Shown here: piece by piece, positions 16,623 through 24,759 of the stretch
Layout of the letters: each line of letters opens with the position of its first letter
Position numbering within the stretch: position 1 is the first letter of the stretch
DNA from: Negativicutes bacterium
Lineage (GTDB): Bacteria > Bacillota_C > Negativicutes > Sporomusales_B > JARLHX01
Reading direction: 5' to 3'
Assembly: GCA_031292035.1 (NCBI GenBank)
Contig: JARLHX010000375.1
Span: 186,001 to 250,000, forward strand
DNA: 64,000 nucleotides
The notes under the pieces: generated by a model
Seen by the model: only the letters and a program-made list of their open reading frames with translations
Told to the model about the DNA's origin: nothing
Databases searched by the model: none
Position numbers and translations under genes: made by a program

Positions 16623-18062
16623 TCACCACAAGCCGAGATATTTCCACCAGGGAAGGCCGATTCCGGCCCAGATGACAAGAGTAATCACGCTGACAGCGAA
16701 CCCATATTTCCACCATGTCCCTTGATCAACATATCCGGCTCCAAAGAAGATAGGGGCAGGAGCCGAGGCATAGTGGGTCAGCGGCATCGTGAGCATGGAA
16801 GCGAAGCCAAGGGTAATGGCAACTAAAAACGGCGGCGCCCCAGCGGCAACAGCAACAGTAATAAAGGCAGGATATAAGGCAGTAATATGGGCGGCAACAT
16901 TGGCAAAAATATAATGGATATAAAAATAGGCCAACACCAAAATGAACAGCGCCAACGGCCAGTTGATACCAGCAATCGAACCACTCACAACTTTTGCAAA
17001 CCAGGCGATCGTTCCCAGTTTCGTCAGTCCGTCAGCCAAAGCAATCGTCCCCCCCATCCATATGAGGGTATCCCAAGCCTTCTTTTCGGACAAAACGTCA
17101 TCCCAGGTGATAACATTGGTGATTACCATAGCGCAGCCCCCGAGTATCGCGACGACGACAGCATCAATATTGGTAATCTGGTAAGTGCACCATAAGACCA
17201 GCATTGTCACAAAAATGCCGAGAAGAAGCCTTTCCTCAATTTTTATCTTACCCATCTTCTCCAGCTCGGCACGAGCCATTTCTTTAGCCTGAGGAGTTTC
17301 TTTGATTTCGGGGGGGTAGACCCGGAAGAGAAAATAAGGAACGATCAGCAATGAGGCCACGCCAGGCAGCAAGGCTGCGACTGTCCACGTTACCCAACTG
17401 ATTTTCACCCCAATAGTACTGGCGGCTAAGGCCGCGACCAGCAAGTTGGCGGCACTGGCTGTCATAAACATCGTCGAAATCGAGGCTTCCGAGTGATAAG
17501 TCGTCATCATGAGGAAGGAGCCCACTTTTCGTGCGGTCGGCCCAGGCTCCGATCCAAAGGCGGAACAAAGACTGCGGATGATTGGATAGAAAACACCGCC
17601 CAGTCTGGCACCGTTTGACGGTATTCCTGGTGCAATGATCAGATCCCCAATCAATATGGCGTACATCAATTTCAGCGTCTTATCTCCGATGAAATAGATA
17701 ACCAGATATGCGATCCGGCGGCCAAGACCAGTTTTGATGAACCCCGCCGAAAGCAGAAAAGCGGAAACAATCGTCCATATTGTCCCGTTACCGAAGCCTG
17801 ATAGAACTTGGGCCGGGGTTAAAATTTCCGTAAGGGCACTAAATCCCACACCAAGCAGTGTTAATGCCCCAGCAGGAATTGGCTTAATAATGAATCCTAA
17901 TATCACCGACATAAAAATGGCTAACAGATGCCACCCCTCCGGCTTTAAGCCTGCCGGCACAGGGCAGAACCATATGATTGCTCCGACAGCCAATACAATC
18001 AGGCCGTTAACTAGCTTCTTATTCCTGGGTTTTACGGCAGCAACTCCCTGATCTCGTTGCAC
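16623..18062 (-). CDS. DASS-family anion transporter (second of a tandem pair)
   Basis: About 479 residues, CitT/SLC13 family. Landmarks match the carrier at 14408: HLLAIFMSVILGFIIKPIP, SAGFIKTGLGRRIAYLVI, PSNGARLGGVFYPI, THYASAPAPIFFGAGYV and GLPWWKYLGLW. The GTG at 18062 has better spacing from the AAAAGGGG site than the GTG at 18068. It lies 58 bases after the aldolase gene and 36 before the GntR gene. Likely imports a di- or tricarboxylate used by the operon's lyases. Confidence 0.88.
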   Translation of the reverse strand: MQRDQGVAAVKPRNKKLVNGLIVLAVGAIIWFCPVPAGLKPEGWHLLAIFMSVILGFIIKPIPAGALTLLGVGFSALTEILTPAQVLSGFGNGTIWTIVSAFLLSAGFIKTGLGRRIAYLVIYFIGDKTLKLMYAILIGDLIIAPGIPSNGARLGGVFYPIIRSLCSAFGSEPGPTARKVGSFLMMTTYHSEASISTMFMTASAANLLVAALAASTIGVKISWVTWTVAALLPGVASLLIVPYFLFRVYPPEIKETPQAKEMARAELEKMGKIKIEERLLLGIFVTMLVLWCTYQITNIDAVVVAILGGCAMVITNVITWDDVLSEKKAWDTLIWMGGTIALADGLTKLGTIAWFAKVVSGSIAGINWPLALFILVLAYFYIHYIFANVAAHITALYPAFITVAVAAGAPPFLVAITLGFASMLTMPLTHYASAPAPIFFGAGYVDQGTWWKYGFAVSVITLVIWAGIGLPWWKYLGLW

Positions 18063-18126
18063 AAACACGCACCCCTTTTGAGTATCGATTTATCACTCAC
18101 TATAGAGCTTTCATCATTCCGCCAAC

Positions 18127-18921
18127 TTAAAATAACTCCCGCACGCTGTTTACAATGGCTTTGAAGCCATCCACCGCGACTTTGCGGTCACTGCCAGCCA
18201 CAATAATTCGACAGCCAAAATCCAGCCAACGTTGGGTCAGTTTTTGAATACCCTCGGGTGTGGGGGCTGAGGCCACCGCGATGGTTTCAATGTTTTTCGC
18301 CGCAGCCATCTTATACATTTCCTCCAGCTTCGCAACTACCGCCGGGTGTTGCTGTTGACCCGGCAGCCCCATCGCCTGGGACAGGTCTGTCGGCCCCAGC
18401 ATAATTGCGTCTATTCCCGGTACATCGATGATCTGGCTGTAATTATTTACACCGTCAAGGCCTTCGATAAGCGGCCAAACCAGAACATTCTCGTTGGACC
18501 AGCGGATAAATTCCGGCCAGTCTTCAGCCTGGTGCCCGGCTACTCGGATTCTGGGGCAGGCTCCCCGATTGCCTAATGGATGATAACGGGCAGCCGACAC
18601 CGCCGACTCGACTTCGGCGCTACTATTGACCTGAGGAACGACTATCCCCATGATGCCGGCATCTAACATCCGCGTGATAAAACTAGGGTTTTTGTCTGGT
18701 ATCCGGATGATTGGCGTAATACCCACAGCTTCTGCCGCCCGCACCATCTGCACCGCAGTCTCCAAATAAAATGAGCCGTGTTCCGCGTCGATAATGACAA
18801 AGTCATAGCCGGCATGCCCGACAATCTCCACCATCTCCGGGCTGCCCATCTGTGCCCAAGTCCCGATAACCGGACGCCCGGACGCAAGAATCTGTTTAAT
18901 CCCATTCACCTTATAGTTCAT
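18127..18921 (-). CDS. HpcH/HpaI class II aldolase (GarL/RhmA-like)
   Basis: A 264-residue metal-dependent aldolase of the 2-keto-3-deoxy-glucarate/rhamnonate and 4-hydroxy-2-oxoheptanedioate group. Seen are IIDAEHG with the catalytic His, IIRIPD with the substrate Arg, the metal Glu in LIEGLDG and the metal Asp in LGPTDLS. These enzymes split 4-hydroxy-2-oxoacids to pyruvate plus an aldehyde. The ATG follows GAGGGGAGAAG. It is first in the five-gene operon. Its pairing with an ICL-type lyase and carboxylate carriers suggests a short pathway for an unusual dicarboxylate. Confidence 0.87.
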   Translation of the reverse strand: MNYKVNGIKQILASGRPVIGTWAQMGSPEMVEIVGHAGYDFVIIDAEHGSFYLETAVQMVRAAEAVGITPIIRIPDKNPSFITRMLDAGIMGIVVPQVNSSAEVESAVSAARYHPLGNRGACPRIRVAGHQAEDWPEFIRWSNENVLVWPLIEGLDGVNNYSQIIDVPGIDAIMLGPTDLSQAMGLPGQQQHPAVVAKLEEMYKMAAAKNIETIAVASAPTPEGIQKLTQRWLDFGCRIIVAGSDRKVAVDGFKAIVNSVRELF

Positions 18922-18976
18922 AAAACTTCTCCCCTCAGCCTTTTACCTGGCAACTATTGCTTAGCCAAATTGGAAT

Positions 18977-19007
18977 TACCGGTTTAACCGGTAGTACCAG
19001 TTAAACC
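18977..19007. promoter_or_regulatory. Overlapping palindromes, probable GntR operator
   Basis: Two overlapping palindromes lie about 56-86 bases upstream of the aldolase start. The first, TACCGGTTTAACCGGTA at 18977-18993, is perfect. The second, 18981-19007, is a 27-base inverted repeat with arms starting GGTTTAAC and ending GTTAAACC and one mismatch in 13 pairs. GGT/ACC half-sites fit FadR-type GntR operators. Binding is inferred. Confidence 0.6.
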
Positions 19008-19160
19008 ATTCTTTGTCCGACATATTTTTCCTTCTTCCTCTTTAGAAAAAACAGATACTTTTTCTAAATTCTTCTTGGGGTTTTATCCGTGATTTATTTA
19101 ATCAAACCACCTGTCTCCTCCTGATGATAAAGAGAATAATCCCTGTGAGCACATTGCCCA

Positions 19161-19193
19161 AAAGAAAAAGGCCACTGTTAAGTTAAACCGTTC
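19161..19193 (+). repeat. Left 33-bp terminal inverted repeat
   Basis: Begins AAAGAAAAAGGCCACT and ends GTTAAACCGTTC; pairs with 20991-21023 at 29 of 33 positions. Confidence 0.7.
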
Positions 19194-19213
19194 CATTCAG
19201 AAGTTGAAATGCG

Positions 19214-19243
19214 AAAAGAGCACCAAAACTGGTGCTCTTTTTT
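19214..19243. terminator. Intrinsic terminator hairpin
   Basis: Stem AAGAGCACCA pairs with TGGTGCTCTT around AAAC, followed by T6 on the plus strand and a shorter T-run on the minus strand. It lies just inside the left repeat, where it would insulate the element from flanking transcription. Confidence 0.75.
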
Positions 19244-19429
19244 ATCTATTTAGACATTGAGTTTGACGCATAATTTGCAACAACTATCATTTAATATTAA
19301 TTATACCAAATTAATTAAATGCAATGGAAAAGTAGGAATATATCTCCCGGTGTCAAATATTGGTATTAGAGCAACGTGGGGGCATATTATGAAAATTATC
19401 GATCAGTTTTCACGAGCTAATCGCAGTAT

Positions 19430-19793
19430 GAACTTGACTTCATTGACGTTGACATCGATGTAGATTTACCTCTGTTCTTGGACTCCTATTACATTAAAAA
19501 TTTTAAAACCCCTCTTGGTATAGATGCAGCTAGTGATATCAACTCTTTCCTTCGATATTCTTCGGCCTTTTAAAATCTGGATTTGAGGCTGAGTCGCGGG
19601 AATTGTTTTCTTATTTAGGCGAGCCTAATGAAACTTGTCTTGGCTTGTCACAACGAAACCAGCAAGGTAAGGGCATCGACCGGTAGACACACAAAAAATA
19701 TTCGATGGAATAAAGCAAAGCAATGTTATAGATTTGGATGTCTTAGAAGACCTTGAAAATTTAAGAGTTTTTGTCGTACAATTGGCACATTAA
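19430..19793 (+). pseudogene. Degraded gene of unknown function
   Basis: Protein-like sequence runs through three frames. One stretch reads DVDLPLFLDSYYIKN (stop at about 19572). A second overlapping frame reads ELFSYLGEPNETCLGLS (stop after GKGIDR). A third reads IKQSNVIDLDVLEDLENLRVF before the stop at about 19793. The pattern PLFLD, then EPNETCLGLS, then acidic residues recalls an uncharacterised conserved family, but I cannot name it. Stops and frame changes mean it is not expressed as one protein. Confidence 0.55.
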
Positions 19794-19816
19794 ATGCTGG
19801 CAAAGGATGAATAATT

Positions 19817-20266
19817 ATGAGGATGTCAAAGCCTGTAGCTGTATTCCTGGTATTGTTTTTTTCATTTATAATCATACGAACCTATTACGATCACACCGAC
19901 GTGGCTCCCAAGACCGCGGCAGCCGAAACTGAGCTTCGACAGGAACTCGGTCGTATTTATAAATTGCCGGGAGCTGATTTTGTAGGAGATAAAATGATGA
20001 CAAAGAATCGCTTTATTACTTTTTTTTATAACTATACTACAGATAATGACTGGGACGAATTTTGCAGATTCTATTCTGCCGAAATGAATCGTAATGGCTG
20101 GGTGCTGAAACGCGATAGAATATTGGAAGGTACTAGGAGCTTGGAATATGTTAAAAAAGAGTATTATTTAAGAATTGGATATAATCTGGTTCAGAAACCG
20201 CATGGTTACTCCATCGTGGCAAAATGGGATTATGACGAAAAAGACAAAAATTATTTATTGCCCTGA
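19817..20266 (+). CDS. Small membrane-anchored hypothetical protein
   Basis: 149 residues with one N-terminal hydrophobic segment (residues about 5-21, AVFLVLFFSFIII) that would act as an uncleaved anchor or signal, leaving a soluble domain of about 125 residues outside the membrane. That domain is rich in Tyr, Phe and charged residues (FYNYTTDNDWDEFCRFYSAEMNRNG). I do not recognise the family. An AAAGGATG ribosome site precedes the ATG. It is the only intact gene inside the inverted-repeat element and is followed by a hairpin, so it may be a passenger gene. Confidence 0.6.
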   Translation: MRMSKPVAVFLVLFFSFIIIRTYYDHTDVAPKTAAAETELRQELGRIYKLPGADFVGDKMMTKNRFITFFYNYTTDNDWDEFCRFYSAEMNRNGWVLKRDRILEGTRSLEYVKKEYYLRIGYNLVQKPHGYSIVAKWDYDEKDKNYLLP

Positions 20267-20327
20267 CTTGCAAACCTATGTCCATAGCATATATTAAGCA
20301 ACCCGATTAACTAAATTAAAGCCAATA

Positions 20328-20360
20328 AAGAAGAGTGCGTACAAGATACGCTCTCTTCTT
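20328..20360 (+). terminator. Terminator-like hairpin after the small membrane protein
   Basis: AAGAAGAGTGCGTA pairs with the downstream arm TACGCTCTCTTCTT with a single mismatch, loop of five bases. The T-run after it is weak, so termination is likely but not certain. Confidence 0.55.
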
Positions 20361-20369
20361 GTTATTTGA

Positions 20370-20605
20370 GGTATAGAATATCTCGTAGTGTGTCTTGCGA
20401 TCAACAATTCCTAACCTTTGGGCTGGAGTTAGCTTGTCGTCCTTCTTCCCAAATGGCCTACAGTCACTATGCCAAATCCGTAGTATCGTTACAGCAAACT
20501 GCGCATATCGGGGATTTATATTTGCATACATATAATTCTTTGCACTATGGCGGGCTGTTGTTAGAGGTCGTTCTAGAATACTTAATCTACGGCGACAGAG
20601 ATATT
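20370..20605 (-). pseudogene. Possible transposase C-terminal remnant
   Basis: On the minus strand an open stretch contains CRPFGKKDDKLTPAQRLGI, resembling the C-terminal end of DDE transposases, where a YNFCRPH-type segment precedes TPAxxLGL. No catalytic D-D-E part is present in frame upstream. It fits the idea that 19161-21023 is a dead mobile element. The family is uncertain. Confidence 0.4.
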
Positions 20606-20860
20606 AAAGAAGGAATCGATAGCCCTTGTGTTAACTTTAAGTAGCTTTTTCGCGAGGCTCTCAGAATCGTATCCAGACAAGTCGGTCAAACAATCAATGA
20701 AACGGCTGCCAACACCTACACCGGGAAGCGGATGTCTTACTGGTCTTCCTGCGTGCTTGAGGTAAGATAAATCGCCGGAATTGACCCAATCATACAATGA
20801 GCTTTTATCAAGCAAATCCGCCAGTATCTTGATGGCAACTTCAAATGGGGCTTCAGACAC
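20582..20860 (-). other. Unrecognised open frame, possibly a gene fragment
   Basis: A 92-codon frame starting at a GTG with an in-frame stop a few codons upstream. It reads like real protein (AIKILADLLDKSSLYDWVN, then HPLPGVGVGSRFIDCLTDL), but there is no convincing ribosome site. It overlaps the start of the transposase-like remnant. It may be the broken upstream part of the same dead gene or an unrelated remnant. No function can be given. Confidence 0.3.
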
Positions 20861-20990
20861 GAAATCTATGTCATTTTAAAAACCATACAGCTTTAATGCA
20901 GCTTTGGCCTCGCTATAAGCTGCTGGCAAAATACTTCCTGCCAGCTTTGATCTTTAATTAGTTAGTTTTTTCAAAATCAACTGATAAACA

Positions 20991-21023
20991 GAACGGTTTA
21001 ACTGTTAAGTGGCCTTTTTCTTT
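20991..21023 (-). repeat. Right 33-bp terminal inverted repeat
   Basis: Begins GAACGGTTTAACTGTTAAGT on the plus strand and ends GGCCTTTTTCTTT; the reverse complement matches 19161-19193 at 29 of 33 positions. Confidence 0.7.
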
Positions 21024-21085
21024 GCAAAAAATACTACCCTGATCCAATTGACAAAATCTCCGTCGTTAAACCGATTACCCGACGA

Positions 21086-22009
21086 TTACTCGGACACTGG
21101 CAGCTGCTCCCCGGCCCCTTTTACAGCGTCCCCGGCCTTCAGTTGCGATAGCAGCATCCCGCCAAACATAAGGGCACATCCGGCAAGTTCAGCAGTTCCC
21201 AGTCTTTCGTCCAGCAATATGAATCCACCGACGGCGGCAAAGACCGTCTCCATACTCAGAATGACCGCCGCATGCGATGGTTGAGCGTACTTTTGTCCGA
21301 CGATCTGCAAGGTATAGGCAACGCCGACCGAGCATATCCCACCATACAGAATGGGTATCATGGCCTGATGGAGGCCGGTTAAGGTCACGCTCTCGATGGC
21401 TAACCCAGTCGCTAAGCTAAGCAAAGAACATGTGGCAAATTGGAGAAAAGCCAGTTTCAGCACATCGATTTTGCGCGAAAATTTGTCAATTAGTAAAATG
21501 TGCGCTGACCAAAAAAGAGCCCCAATCAGTTCCAGCAAATCGCCAAATGAAATCGTAAAACTTTCTTTCACGCATAGCAAATATAGACCAACGGCAGCCA
21601 CCAGGCAACCGGACAGCGTCATTTTCGTCAAGGGCTGTTTAAAAACAAAGCGGCTGATCAGGGGAACAATGACAATATAAAGGCAGGTAATGAATGCCGC
21701 TTTCCCGGCTTCGGTGTAAATGAGTCCCACTTGTTGCAGAGAGGCCCCCAGAAAAAGGACCATACCGGCGATGAAACCAGGCATGGCTGCAGATTTCCAC
21801 GATTGATCCCGACCGACATTTGCGTCACTTGCCGGTTTTCGGGAAAAGAAGATGATGAGTGGAAGCAGCGAAAGGCTACCTAAAGCAAATCGTACACCGT
21901 TAAAGGTATATGGTCCGATATATTCCATTCCTACCCGCTGGGCGACGAAAGCAAATCCCCATATTGCCGCAGCAAGAAGGAGAATAAGATTTGATTTTAG
22001 CAAACTCAT
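21086..22009 (-). CDS. EamA/DMT-family transporter
   Basis: A 307-residue, ten-helix drug/metabolite transporter with two EamA repeats. Repeat one starts LLLAAAIWGFAFVAQRVG; repeat two includes FGDLLELIGALFWSAHILLID and ends near VILSMETVFAAVGGFILLDERL, the usual end-of-repeat motif. DMT members export amino acids or metabolites; the substrate cannot be inferred. The ATG follows AAAGGGG. It stands alone between the decayed element and the malonate uptake operon. Confidence 0.85.
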   Translation of the reverse strand: MSLLKSNLILLLAAAIWGFAFVAQRVGMEYIGPYTFNGVRFALGSLSLLPLIIFFSRKPASDANVGRDQSWKSAAMPGFIAGMVLFLGASLQQVGLIYTEAGKAAFITCLYIVIVPLISRFVFKQPLTKMTLSGCLVAAVGLYLLCVKESFTISFGDLLELIGALFWSAHILLIDKFSRKIDVLKLAFLQFATCSLLSLATGLAIESVTLTGLHQAMIPILYGGICSVGVAYTLQIVGQKYAQPSHAAVILSMETVFAAVGGFILLDERLGTAELAGCALMFGGMLLSQLKAGDAVKGAGEQLPVSE

Positions 22010-22141
22010 GAATAATTACCCCTTTGATTAGCCCTATTGAAAGATACCGACGCCAGGCACCTCGCATCGGTACTGCGCCAAAGTATAACATATTGATTAT
22101 AGACACGACGCCGCTAACCTGTCAATTATTTCAGTCACGAG

Positions 22142-22180
22142 AAAAAGTACGAGGGCACGCCCCATGTCGCGCCCTCGCAC
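22142..22180 (-). terminator. Terminator of the CoA-transferase-madL-madM operon
   Basis: On the minus strand the arm GTGCGAGGGCGCG pairs with CGTGCCCTCGTAC around a short loop, allowing G-T pairs, and is followed by TTTTTC. It lies about 110 bases after the madM stop. Confidence 0.7.
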
Positions 22181-22288
22181 CGTTTAGGTTATTGCGGGTT
22201 GACTGTTCCCCGCCCCTTCGTCTTGTACACAATTCATAAATCCGAATGAAATTTCTCAGAGTACCTGCGTGTCTCTCGAAATAATAAC

Positions 22289-23053
22289 TTACCCAAACAA
22301 GGCCTTGGTTGCGAGAAAGAGCACCGAAGGTCCCATTAGGCAGCCTAGGCCAGTGTGAAAGGTTGATACCAGGGCGCCGTATGGCACCAAGCGGCGGTCG
22401 GTGGCAGCCAGTCCAGCTGTCACGCCGCTTACTGTACCGGCCAGTCCGCCAAATACCATGGCCGACCGGGGAGTTTCCAGCCGGAGAAATCGTGCGGTCA
22501 TTGGTGTCGCCACCATGACGATAATTGCTTTGACAACACCTGTTGCAATACTGAGCGCCATCAGATCGGAACTGGCGCCGATTGCCGCGCCGGTAACCGG
22601 TCCGACGATATAGGTGACAGCGCCGGCGCCGATGGTGGACATGGAAATGGGATCTCTATAACCAAACGCATAGGCAACAGCTGCGCCAATGACGAAAGGC
22701 ACTACGGTTCCGACAAACAATGCGACAACGCCGATCAATCCGGCCTTTTTCGCTTCCTCCGCCTTGACTTCAAAGGCGGTGGCAACAATGGCGAAATCCC
22801 GGAACATGGCCCCTCCCATCAGGCCGATGCCGCCGAACAGTTTGATGTCGGCCAGGCCCATTTTACCGCCGGTCTGCATGCCGCCCCAGTAAGCCAAAGC
22901 CAAGCCGAGCAATATCGCGATGGCCGATCCATGGACTCGGCCAAGCGTCAGCCGTCGCGAGAACTGACTTGATAAAAACATAATAATACCTACAAAGGCA
23001 AAGGCTGTTATGAGGCTATTTTGAAGCGCGACATTCTCGAGCATATGCAACAT
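22289..23053 (-). CDS. madM: Malonate transporter subunit MadM
   Basis: About 254 residues with several hydrophobic helices. MadM pairs with MadL to form a sodium-dependent malonate carrier, first known from Malonomonas rubra. Typical stretches are GGIGLMGGAMFRDFAIVATAFEV and TIGAGAVTYIVGPVTGAAIGASSD. The ATG at 23053 follows GGAGGG at seven bases; an upstream in-frame start at 23068 overlaps that site. It is directly downstream of madL and of a CoA-transferase gene. Confidence 0.92.
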   Translation of the reverse strand: MLHMLENVALQNSLITAFAFVGIIMFLSSQFSRRLTLGRVHGSAIAILLGLALAYWGGMQTGGKMGLADIKLFGGIGLMGGAMFRDFAIVATAFEVKAEEAKKAGLIGVVALFVGTVVPFVIGAAVAYAFGYRDPISMSTIGAGAVTYIVGPVTGAAIGASSDLMALSIATGVVKAIIVMVATPMTARFLRLETPRSAMVFGGLAGTVSGVTAGLAATDRRLVPYGALVSTFHTGLGCLMGPSVLFLATKALFG

Positions 23054-23077
23054 AGTTAAACCCTCCAACCGATTTTT

Positions 23078-23485
23078 TTAGCTTTGCTGGCTTTGTTCAG
23101 CCAATAGCTTCTTGGCTGCTTCGACGCTTTCCGGAGATTCCATGCGATTGATCAGCGAAATGCAGCAAGCGCAAGCGGCAAAAGTTAAAAAAGCCGCAAT
23201 CAGTGCCACCGGTCCGCCCTTTAATGCTGCAACCACATTCTGTTGGGCTGCCATGGCAACCACAACCGGGATGTACATGGCTCCCCAGTAGCCGACTCCG
23301 GCTTCGGTCAGCTGTGGCATGATATTTTTCTTGTGCATATACAGTCGGACAAAGATCAACAGCAACATTGCGATACCGACGCCGCCGACGTTTGCTTTCG
23401 CGCCGATAGCTACGCCGAGAAGGTCTCCTAGATAAACACCGATCAGATGACAGGCCGCCAGCAAAGCCGTTCCGTAAATAATCAT
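23078..23485 (-). CDS. madL: Malonate transporter subunit MadL
   Basis: A 135-residue integral membrane protein with four likely helices, including GVYLGDLLGVAIGAKANVGGVG and VGYWGAMYIPVVVAMAAQQNVV, both characteristic of MadL. The ATG follows AGGAGGAATG. It lies between the CoA-transferase gene and madM, forming an uptake operon separate from the mdc decarboxylase cluster 3-10 kb away. Confidence 0.92.
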   Translation of the reverse strand: MIIYGTALLAACHLIGVYLGDLLGVAIGAKANVGGVGIAMLLLIFVRLYMHKKNIMPQLTEAGVGYWGAMYIPVVVAMAAQQNVVAALKGGPVALIAAFLTFAACACCISLINRMESPESVEAAKKLLAEQSQQS

Positions 23486-23524
23486 GGATCATTCCTCCTT
23501 TTGGTTTTCAGCAATTGTATTGCA

Positions 23525-23560
23525 CATAGTGCGAATGCTTTACCAGACATTCGCACTATG
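23525..23560. other. Perfect hairpin inside the madL operon
   Basis: CATAGTGCGAATG (23525-23537) pairs perfectly with CATTCGCACTATG (23548-23560) around a ten-base loop. No T-run follows, so it is more likely an RNA-stability or processing hairpin between the CoA-transferase gene and madL than a terminator. Confidence 0.6.
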
Positions 23561-23571
23561 CAGTACAGGGG

Positions 23572-24759
23572 TTACAATACGTTTTTTGATCTTAATTCCG
23601 CTACTTCTTCGGCGGTGAATCCCAATATTTCGTGCAGGATTTCCTCGGTGTGTTGACCGAGAAGCGGCGCGGGACTTTCCACAGAACCGGGTGTTTCGGA
23701 CATCTTAATGGGAATACCCGGCATTTTGACCTTTCCGGCGATCGGATGATCGGTTTCAATAATCATATCGCGGCTTTTCACTTGTACATCATTCACCACG
23801 CGATCAATGGTATTGATCGGACCGTTTGGTATTCCCGCTTTTTCGAGAATTTCCAGCCACTCATCCACTGTTTTATTGGGAAATACCGTATCCAAAATCG
23901 CTTTCAAGGATTTTTGGTTTTCAGTCCGTTTCGGGTTGGAAACAAAGCGCTCATCGGTAATCATCTCTGGTTTTCCGATAAGGTTACAGAAGGTAGCCCA
24001 CAGTCTGTCGTTGCCAACAGCTATGATGACATACCCGTCTTTTGCCTTAAAGGCCTCGAACGGGGTGATGGACGGGTGGCGATTGCCTATCGGTTTCGGA
24101 ACAACGCCGGAGGAGACATAGCGGGCAATCGCGTTTTCTAAAATCGCTACCTGGCAATCCAACATCGAGACATCCACCTTCTGGCCGATACCGGTAACTT
24201 CACGGTTGTATAAAGCAGTCATTGTACCAAAGGCGGCAAACAGTCCGGCGGTAATATCGCCAACCGATGCGCCAACACGGGTGGGCTCACCGTTTTCCTG
24301 CCCGGTGATACTCATAATGCCGCCCATACCCTGAACAATGACATCATAGGCCGGTCTTTCCGAATAAGGACCGGTATGACCAAACCCAGAGCAAGCGGTA
24401 TAAATCAATTTCGGATTAATTTTTTTGAGCTCTTCGTAGCCAAGTCCGAATTTTTCCATCGTTCCAGGACGGTAGTTTTCCAGCACGACATCCGCCTTTT
24501 CAACCATTGCCTTAAAAAGTTCCTGCGCTTTTTCTTCTTTCAGATTCAGGGTCATGGAACGTTTCCCACGATTAAGACTCATAAAATAGACGCTTTCTTT
24601 GCCGATAAAGGGACCAAACGCCCTTGAATCGTCACCACCCTTCGGTGCCTCCAATTTGATAACATTGGCACCAAAGTCAGACAGCATCATGGCAGCATAA
24701 GGACCTGCCAAAACCCGTGTTAAATCAAGAACAACAATTCCTTCCAATGGCTTTCTCAA
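23572..24759 (-). CDS. CaiB/BaiF (family III) CoA-transferase
   Basis: About 395 residues. Family III enzymes move CoA between carboxylates through an aspartyl intermediate; the nucleophile is expected in GASVGDITAGLFAAFG. The start LEGIVVLDLTRVLAGPYAAM and NYRPGTMEKFGLGYEEL are typical. The likely start is the TTG at 24759, eight bases after GGAGG. It is the first gene of an operon with madL and madM, which suggests it activates imported malonate to malonyl-CoA; this is inferred from context, since family III members also use oxalate, succinate and carnitine. Confidence 0.85.
   Translation of the reverse strand: MRKPLEGIVVLDLTRVLAGPYAAMMLSDFGANVIKLEAPKGGDDSRAFGPFIGKESVYFMSLNRGKRSMTLNLKEEKAQELFKAMVEKADVVLENYRPGTMEKFGLGYEELKKINPKLIYTACSGFGHTGPYSERPAYDVIVQGMGGIMSITGQENGEPTRVGASVGDITAGLFAAFGTMTALYNREVTGIGQKVDVSMLDCQVAILENAIARYVSSGVVPKPIGNRHPSITPFEAFKAKDGYVIIAVGNDRLWATFCNLIGKPEMITDERFVSNPKRTENQKSLKAILDTVFPNKTVDEWLEILEKAGIPNGPINTIDRVVNDVQVKSRDMIIETDHPIAGKVKMPGIPIKMSETPGSVESPAPLLGQHTEEILHEILGFTAEEVAELRSKNVL

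Larger units (their letters stand above)
19161..21023. mobile_element. Decayed element bounded by 33-bp inverted repeats
   Basis: The 33 bases at 19161-19193 and the reverse complement of 20991-21023 match at 29 of 33 positions; the four mismatches are consecutive. The 1,863-bp interior holds frameshifted or truncated frames, one of which looks like a transposase C-terminus, plus one intact small gene. No clear target-site duplication is visible at the outer borders. This fits a dead insertion sequence or a non-autonomous element with passenger genes. I cannot assign a family. Confidence 0.5.
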
